Below are positions 58,389 to 64,000 of a stretch of DNA of 64,000 bases, in pieces. Under the pieces are notes generated by a model. The model searched no databases. It was not told the DNA's origin and was given only the letters and a program-made list of their open reading frames with translations. The position numbers were made by a program, and so were the translations under genes. This DNA is from Sphingomonas ginsenosidimutans (GTDB taxonomy: Bacteria; Pseudomonadota; Alphaproteobacteria; Sphingomonadales; Sphingomonadaceae), in the NCBI RefSeq assembly GCF_002374835.1, contig NZ_NWVD01000001.1, positions 434,001 to 498,000 of the forward strand, in the 5' to 3' direction. Within the stretch, counting starts at the first letter, position 1; each line of letters begins with the position of its first letter.

Positions 58389-60392
58389 ATGGAGCCGGAC
58401 GCGGGGCGGCGTGGCGCGGTGCTGCGCGTCACGACCGGCATGATGATCGCAAATCTGACGACCGTGGGATGCGCCGCTGCGGCACAGGTGCCCGCGGCCG
58501 CCCCGTCGTCGTCGCTGCCGTCGTCACCCCCGGCGACGGCCGGTGGGATGGAGATCGACCCCGATTCGCCGCTGGCGCCGCTGCCCGATATCGGCGTCGA
58601 CTGGCCCGATCTGCCGGTACAGCCGGCCGCATCCGCCCCCGTCGCCACACAGCGCGCGGTGGCGGCGAGCACGCGCTACGACTGGCGGATCGACGGGATC
58701 GACGGCGTCGCATCGCCGCTGCTGCGCGACCGGTTCCGCGAATTGTCGGTGCTGGCGGGCAATGACGGCAAGGAAGCGAACGCCGCGCAGCTCGACCGGC
58801 GCGCCCGGCAGGACGCCGAACTGCTGCTGACGCTGCTGAAGGGCGAGGGCTATTACGACGCCGTGGTGACGACGGGCGTGGAGGCCGCCGAGCGTCGCCC
58901 GGTGATCGTCCTGACCGCGGTGCCGGGCGCGCTGTACCGCTTTTCGGGCGTCACGCTGGCGGGGGTGGAGCAGGCGGGGGCGAAGGCGGACGCGCTGGAC
59001 AAGGCGTTCGCGGTGGGGGCGGGCGATGCCGTCAACGCCGATGCCGTCGCCGAGGCGACCGCGAATCTGCGCGTTCGTGCCGGAGAGGAGGGGTTCCCAT
59101 TTGCGACGGTGGGCGAGCCGGACGTGGTGGTCGATCGCGCGGCGCGCACCGCGACGCTGCAGCTGGACGTCGCGCCGGGCACCGCCCGCCGTTTCGGCAC
59201 GATCACCGCCAATGCGAACAACCGCGTGTTCGACGCCGCGCACGTGCAGGAGATCGCGCGCTTCCGCCCCGGCCAGCCCTATGAGGCATCGCAGGTCGAC
59301 GACCTGCGCCGCGCGCTGATCCAGACCGGGCTGGTCGCCACCGCGGACGTGACGCCGGTGCCCGGCAAGGCGCCCGACACGGTCGATATCGCCGTCCGCC
59401 TGTCGCCCGCGCCGCCGCGCACCGTCGCGGGCGAGCTGGGCTATGGCACCGGCGAGGGCGCGCGCGCGGAGGTCAGCTGGACGCACCGCAACCTGTTCCC
59501 GCCCGAAGGCGCGCTGACGCTGCGCGGCGTGCTGGGCACCGGCGAGCAGCTGGGCCAGATCACCTATCGCCGCAACAACTTCCGCGGGCGCGACCGGGTG
59601 CTGACCGGCCAGTTCGCGATCGCGCACCTGCTGCGCGATGCCTATGAAGCGAACACGCTGTCTCTGTCGGCGACGCTGGAACAGCAGACGACGATCTTCT
59701 TCCAGAAGGCGTGGACCTGGTCGCTGGGCGGCGAGCTGGTGGCGACCGACGAGCGCGACGTGGACGCCTCGACCGGGCAGCCGCGGCGGCGCACCTTCCT
59801 GATCGGCGCTTTGCCGACCAGCCTGGGTTACGACGGGTCGGACGATCTGCTGAACCCGACGCGCGGTTTCCGGCTGTCGGGGCGTGCCAGCCCCGAACTG
59901 TCGCTGCAGGGATCGGTGTTCGGCTATACCCGCGTGCAGGTCGACGCCAGCGCGTACCAGCCACTGACCAGCCGCGCGATTCTGGCCGGGCGGATCCGGC
60001 TGGGTACGATCCTGGGCGCACCGCGCGACCAGATCGCGCCGTCGCGGCGCTTCTACGCCGGCGGCGGCGCGTCGGTGCGCGGCTACGGCTTCCAGTCGAT
60101 CGGCCCGCGCGATCCCAACAACGATCCGATCGGCGGGCGCAGCCTGGCCGAATTCGCGATCGAGGCGCGGGTGAAGGCGTTCGGCAATTTCGGCGTGGTG
60201 CCGTTCCTGGACGGCGGCAACATCTACACCGGCGGTGCGCCCGATTTCAGCGGCTTCCGCTACGGCGCGGGGCTGGGCGTGCGCTATTATTCCAGCTTCG
60301 GCCCGATCCGCGTCGACGTCGGCACCCCGCTGAACCCGCAGCCCGGCGACAGCCGGATCGCGGTGTACGTGTCGCTGGGGCAGGCATTTTGA
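58389..60392 (+). CDS. tamA: TamA, outer-membrane Omp85-type assembly factor
   Basis: 667 residues. An N-terminal signal region (a start at ATG 58440 or 58443 would give a cleaner signal) is followed by POTRA domains (about residues 95-340) and a C-terminal 16-strand Omp85 barrel. The barrel landmark is RRFYAGGGASVRGYGFQSIG, the VRGF/Y-like motif of the L6 loop; the last strand ends RIAVYVSLGQAF with terminal Phe. TamA with TamB inserts or transports lipids and proteins to the outer membrane. Its stop overlaps the tamB TTG start. Confidence 0.94.
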   Translation: MEPDAGRRGAVLRVTTGMMIANLTTVGCAAAAQVPAAAPSSSLPSSPPATAGGMEIDPDSPLAPLPDIGVDWPDLPVQPAASAPVATQRAVAASTRYDWRIDGIDGVASPLLRDRFRELSVLAGNDGKEANAAQLDRRARQDAELLLTLLKGEGYYDAVVTTGVEAAERRPVIVLTAVPGALYRFSGVTLAGVEQAGAKADALDKAFAVGAGDAVNADAVAEATANLRVRAGEEGFPFATVGEPDVVVDRAARTATLQLDVAPGTARRFGTITANANNRVFDAAHVQEIARFRPGQPYEASQVDDLRRALIQTGLVATADVTPVPGKAPDTVDIAVRLSPAPPRTVAGELGYGTGEGARAEVSWTHRNLFPPEGALTLRGVLGTGEQLGQITYRRNNFRGRDRVLTGQFAIAHLLRDAYEANTLSLSATLEQQTTIFFQKAWTWSLGGELVATDERDVDASTGQPRRRTFLIGALPTSLGYDGSDDLLNPTRGFRLSGRASPELSLQGSVFGYTRVQVDASAYQPLTSRAILAGRIRLGTILGAPRDQIAPSRRFYAGGGASVRGYGFQSIGPRDPNNDPIGGRSLAEFAIEARVKAFGNFGVVPFLDGGNIYTGGAPDFSGFRYGAGLGVRYYSSFGPIRVDVGTPLNPQPGDSRIAVYVSLGQAF

Positions 60393-63300
60393 GGCGCGCG
60401 CTGCGCCATGGGGGGCGGATCGCGCTGGCGATCGTCGCGGCGCTGGCGGCACTGGTCGTCGCGATCGGCATCGGCATCGACACCGATGTCGGGCACCGGC
60501 TGGTCGCCGACCGGATCAACGCGCTGGCGCCCGCCAACGGGTTGCGGTTCCGCGTCGGGCGGATCGACGGATCGCTGTACGGCCGTGCGCAGCTGGTCGA
60601 CGTGCGGATGTACGATCCGCAGGGGCTGGTGCTGACGATCCCGCGCGCCGCGCTCGACTGGCGGCCATGGGCGTGGTGGGACGACCGGCTGGAGATCCGC
60701 AGCCTGGACGTGCCGCTGGCGGTGCTGGTGCGGCTGCCGAAGACGCGCGATACCGGGCGCAGCGGGCCGATCCTGCCGCGGTTCGACATCGTCATCGGGC
60801 GGCTGGCGATCGACCGGCTGGTGCTGGGGCGCGGCGTCACCGGCGTGGCGCGCAGCGGGCGCGTGCGCGGCGCCGCCGACATTCGGGACGGCCATGCGGT
60901 GGTTCGCCTCGCCGGGGCGATCGCGGGCAGCGACACGCTGGCGCTGCGGATCGATTCGCGTCCCGACGACGGGCGGTTCGATATCGACGCGCAGGCGCGC
61001 GGCATCGCCGGTGGCCTGCTGTCGCGGATCACCGGCGCGGGCGAGGCGGTGGCGCTGGACGTCGGCGGAGACGGCGGCTGGCGCGCGTGGCAGGGGCGCG
61101 CGGTGGCGCAGGTGGGGACGACGCGGATCGCCGATCTGGCGCTGTCGAACCGCAGCGGCGACTATACCTTGGTCGGCACGCTGGAACCGCAGCGGATCGC
61201 CAAGGGCAAGCTGAAGTCGCTGACCGCGCCGCGCGTCACGGTGAACGGCGGCGCGACCTTCGCGAACCGGCGGCTGGACGGGCAATTGTCGCTGCGGTCC
61301 GCCGCGCTGGCGGTCGAGGCGCGCGGCGTCGTCGATCTGGCGAAGAGCGCGTTCGGCAACGTGAAGCTGGAGGCGCGACTGCTGCGCCCGGAGGCGTTGT
61401 TCCGCAACATGCGCGCCACCGACATGCGCCTGCGCGCGATCCTGGACGGCAATTTCCGCGCGTTCCGCTTCGACTATCGCATCACCGCGCCGCGCTTCGC
61501 CTTCGACAACACCGGGTTCGAACAGGCGCGCGCGGCGGGGCGCGGGAGCTGGTCGAACAGCCCGGTGGCGGTGCCGGTGCGCTTCACCGCCGCGCGCGTC
61601 ACCGGGGTGGGTGACGTGGCGGGGGGCATATTGCGCAACCTGTCGCTGGACGGCGTGCTGCGTGTGACGTCGCGGATGGTGACCGGCGACGACCTGGCGC
61701 TGCGATCCGACAAACTGACCGGGCGTGTCGGGTTGCAGGTCGATCTGCGCACCGGCGAATATGACGTCGGCCTCACCGGCGCGCTGGGCCGCTATCTGAT
61801 CCCCGGACTGGGCGTGGTCGACGTCCAGTCGCGGTTGCGCGTCGTCCCCGGCGCGGGGCGCAAGGGGACGCGCGTGGTCGGGCGCGGCACCGCGCAGATG
61901 GTGCGGCTGGACAATGCGTTCTTCCGCTCGCTGGCCGGCGGGTTGCCGCGGATCGAGACGGGGCTGGAGCGGACCCCCGACGGCATCCTGCATTTCACCG
62001 CACTGACGCTGACCGCGTCCGATATCCGCCTGACCGGCAACGGCTATCGCCGCCGCGACGGCACGTTCCATTTCGAGGGCGCCGGGCGGCAACGCAGCTA
62101 TGGCCCGGTGCAACTGGTGCTGGACGGGCGGATCGAAAAGCCGACGATCGACCTGATCTTCCAGCGACCCAACGACACGCTGGGTTTGCGCGACGTGCGC
62201 GCGCATCTGGACCCGAACCCGGCCGGCTTCGCCGTCGTGGCGGGCGGCGGATCGCGGCTGGGGCCGTTCACGGCTGCGGGTCAGATCGTGCTGCCGCCGG
62301 GCGGCGGGCAGGCGCGGATCGATGTCGCGCGGCTGGACGTCAGCGGGACGCGCGCGACCGGCGCGCTGGATATCGTGCCGGGCGGGTTCCGCGGGCGGAT
62401 GGCGATCGCGGGCGGCGGGCTGTCGGGCGCGCTGGATCTGGCGCCGGTCGGCGATGTGCAGCGGATCGCGGGACGGATCGTCGCGCGCGGCGCGCGCGTC
62501 GGCACCGGCGTGACGGTGCGGCAGGCGACGCTCGATTTCGCCACGTTGCTCGATCCGGCGGGGGCGAAGACCGAGGCGACGGTGACCGGCACCGGCCTGC
62601 GCCACGGGGCGCTGTCGCTGGCGCGCTTCGCCGGCAACGTGCGGCTGGTGGGCGAGACGGGGGAGATGCGCGCCTCGATCGCCGGATCGCGCGGCGTCGG
62701 CTTCCAGATCCAGACCGTGGCGCAGCTTGCCCCCGACGGCTGGACGGTCCGCGCGCAGGGAACGCTGGGGCAGCGCCCGATCCGGCTGGAGACGCCCGCG
62801 GTGCTGCGCCGCGACGGCGATGCGTGGGTGCTGTCGCCGACGCGGCTGACCTTCGCAGGGGGCGAGGCGACGCTGGCGGGTCGGTTCGGCGAGGGCGACA
62901 TGGCGGTGACCGGCAAGCTCGGCAACCTGCCGTTGGCGGTGCTCGACATCGGCTATGCCGGGCTGGGGCTGGGCGGCAATGCCAGCGGGACGTTCGATCT
63001 CGCCGCGCGCGGCGTTTCGCCGCCGACGGGGCGGGTCAACCTGACCGTGCGCGGGCTGACGCGATCGGGGCTGCTCACCTCGTCCGCGCCGATCGACCTG
63101 GCGGTGGCCGGCGTGCTGACCCCGGCGCAGGCGGGGGTGCGGCTGGTGATGGCGTCGGGCGGGCGCGTCGTGGGCCGCGCGCAGGCGATGCTGAAGCCGC
63201 TGGGTGGGAGCGACGATGCGGTCGCGCGGCTGACCCGCGCGCCGCTGTTCGCGCAGCTGCGCTACAACGGCCCGGCGGAAACGCTGTGGCCGCTGACGCG

Positions 63301-64000
63301 GGTCGAGCTGTTCGACCTGTCCGGCGCGGTCGCGATCGCGGCGGACGTCAGCGGGACACTCGCCAGCCCGCAGCTGCGCGGCGTGGTGCGTTCCAGCAAC
63401 GCGCGCATCCAGAGCAGCGTGACCGGCACCGTGCTGTGCAACATCCGCGCCGAGGGGCGGTTCGCCGGATCGCGGCTGCAGGTGCAGAGCTTCGCCGCGG
63501 ATGCGGGCGCGCGCGGCGGCAAGGTGAGCGGGACCGGTGCGTTCGATTTCGGCGCGGCGAACGGCGTCGCGCTCGACCTGCGCATGAACGCCGACCGCGC
63601 GGTGATGATCGACCGCGACGATATCGGCGCCACCGTCACCGGGCCGCTGGCGTTCACGTCCGACGGCGACGGCGGGGTCATCAGCGGCAACGTGCGGCTC
63701 GATGCGGCGCGCTATCGCCTGGGTCAGGCGACCGCGGTCAGCGCGCTGCCGCGCCTCAACGTGCGGGAAATCAACGTCCCCGACGGCGCGGGCGCGGAGG
63801 ACGACGATGCCGCCGCGCCGTGGCGGCTGGCGATCCATGCCAAGGCGCCCGGCGGGCTGATGGTGTCCGGGCTGGGGCTGCGCAGCGAATGGTCGACCGA
63901 GGTCGATATCGCGGGCACGCCGACCAATCCGGCGATCACCGGCCGCGCCGACCTGGTGCGCGGCGATTACGAATTCGCGGGCCGCCAGTTCGCGCTGTCG
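60389..64000 (+). CDS. tamB: TamB, translocation and assembly module inner-membrane protein (3' end outside window)
   Basis: At least 1204 residues, open to the right edge. The TTG start at 60389 overlaps the tamA stop (TTGA), and the protein begins with a basic start and one anchor helix (IALAIVAALAALVVAIGIGI). The rest is a long beta-rich, AsmA-like repeat region (GRAQLVDVRMYDPQGLVLTI). TamB forms a hydrophobic groove spanning the periplasm and works with TamA. The C-terminal DUF490 part lies outside the window. No in-frame stop appears up to 64000. Confidence 0.94.
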   Translation, partial: MRRALRHGGRIALAIVAALAALVVAIGIGIDTDVGHRLVADRINALAPANGLRFRVGRIDGSLYGRAQLVDVRMYDPQGLVLTIPRAALDWRPWAWWDDRLEIRSLDVPLAVLVRLPKTRDTGRSGPILPRFDIVIGRLAIDRLVLGRGVTGVARSGRVRGAADIRDGHAVVRLAGAIAGSDTLALRIDSRPDDGRFDIDAQARGIAGGLLSRITGAGEAVALDVGGDGGWRAWQGRAVAQVGTTRIADLALSNRSGDYTLVGTLEPQRIAKGKLKSLTAPRVTVNGGATFANRRLDGQLSLRSAALAVEARGVVDLAKSAFGNVKLEARLLRPEALFRNMRATDMRLRAILDGNFRAFRFDYRITAPRFAFDNTGFEQARAAGRGSWSNSPVAVPVRFTAARVTGVGDVAGGILRNLSLDGVLRVTSRMVTGDDLALRSDKLTGRVGLQVDLRTGEYDVGLTGALGRYLIPGLGVVDVQSRLRVVPGAGRKGTRVVGRGTAQMVRLDNAFFRSLAGGLPRIETGLERTPDGILHFTALTLTASDIRLTGNGYRRRDGTFHFEGAGRQRSYGPVQLVLDGRIEKPTIDLIFQRPNDTLGLRDVRAHLDPNPAGFAVVAGGGSRLGPFTAAGQIVLPPGGGQARIDVARLDVSGTRATGALDIVPGGFRGRMAIAGGGLSGALDLAPVGDVQRIAGRIVARGARVGTGVTVRQATLDFATLLDPAGAKTEATVTGTGLRHGALSLARFAGNVRLVGETGEMRASIAGSRGVGFQIQTVAQLAPDGWTVRAQGTLGQRPIRLETPAVLRRDGDAWVLSPTRLTFAGGEATLAGRFGEGDMAVTGKLGNLPLAVLDIGYAGLGLGGNASGTFDLAARGVSPPTGRVNLTVRGLTRSGLLTSSAPIDLAVAGVLTPAQAGVRLVMASGGRVVGRAQAMLKPLGGSDDAVARLTRAPLFAQLRYNGPAETLWPLTRVELFDLSGAVAIAADVSGTLASPQLRGVVRSSNARIQSSVTGTVLCNIRAEGRFAGSRLQVQSFAADAGARGGKVSGTGAFDFGAANGVALDLRMNADRAVMIDRDDIGATVTGPLAFTSDGDGGVISGNVRLDAARYRLGQATAVSALPRLNVREINVPDGAGAEDDDAAAPWRLAIHAKAPGGLMVSGLGLRSEWSTEVDIAGTPTNPAITGRADLVRGDYEFAGRQFALS

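Noticed and set aside
60287..63838. A 1183-codon open frame on the minus strand opposite tamB.
   Set aside because: Its translation is Arg/Gln/His-rich low-complexity sequence with no domain, typical of the antisense frame of a GC-rich gene; the plus-strand TamB frame has a membrane anchor, family features and a coupled start.

Overview
This 64-kb window is GC-rich, tightly packed chromosomal DNA. Its gene content points to an alphaproteobacterium of the family Sphingomonadaceae, most likely Sphingomonas or a close relative. The main indications are GTTC-N7-GTTC LexA boxes (the alphaproteobacterial type), GGAAC-N16/17-CGTT promoters (the EcfG general stress type), an imuAB mutagenesis pair, a split metH, exosortase-A-type polysaccharide genes, tamAB, and REPIN-like palindrome pairs. 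The assignment rests on family recognition by eye, not on a database search. I see no rRNA, insertion sequence, prophage block or CRISPR array. No gene-free stretch exceeds 300 bases; the longest (44850-45135) holds a run of hairpins.

Layout. 1-3.7 kb: end of a Phd-like antitoxin, its VapC toxin, then the SOS mutasome genes imuA and imuB on the minus strand behind a LexA box. 3.8-8.5 kb: branched-chain 2-oxoacid dehydrogenase genes E1alpha, E1beta and E2, followed directly by a complete PP2C-type phosphatase gene. 8.5-13 kb: two small membrane proteins, one behind an EcfG-type promoter; a nucleotidyltransferase plus myo-inositol-1-phosphate synthase pair, divergent from a CDP-alcohol phosphotransferase, a MaoC protein and a SodC lipoprotein. 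13-21 kb: MFS transporter, lipoprotein, DUF2256, ThpR, Bax-inhibitor-1 protein, transglutaminase-like protein, a stress-promoter small protein, and a Nudix / extensin-like / barstar-like cluster. 21-29 kb: tRNA-Ala(CGC), a DUF2171 protein with a low-complexity Tyr/Gly/Gln region, a zinc metallopeptidase, hydroxybutyrate dehydrogenase, DUF4893, a CDF exporter, DUF2490, and an aldo/keto reductase translationally coupled to two small lipoproteins.

29.3-35.1 kb is a methionine-cycle operon: an ArsR-methyltransferase regulator, metF, and metH split into two genes with a REPIN-like element between them. A perfect 20-bp palindrome fills the promoter, and the transcript looks leaderless. 35-43 kb: LysR regulator divergent from NTF2-like and SDR genes, trmB, an FNT channel, PAP2, a saccharopine-dehydrogenase-like reductase and an ABC exporter. 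43-46.9 kb: PHB depolymerase, a stress-type FMN-binding protein, thiolase and MaoC hydratase. 47-50.4 kb: glycine-zipper protein, MscS channel and topoisomerase IB, divergent from a PfpI-like protein.

50.5-57 kb carries a beta-helix protein and part of an exosortase-A-associated polysaccharide locus: asparagine-synthase-like protein, O-glycosylation ligase, a 49-residue membrane protein and a divergent glycosyltransferase. 57-58.3 kb: two small uncharacterised genes that share a LexA box with a divergent S24 peptidase gene. 58.4 kb to the end: tamA, and tamB running off the window.

Two threads join distant genes. SOS control appears twice (imuAB and the 57-kb cassette). PHB and acyl-CoA metabolism recurs (hydroxybutyrate dehydrogenase, PHB depolymerase, thiolase, two MaoC proteins, branched-chain oxoacid dehydrogenase).
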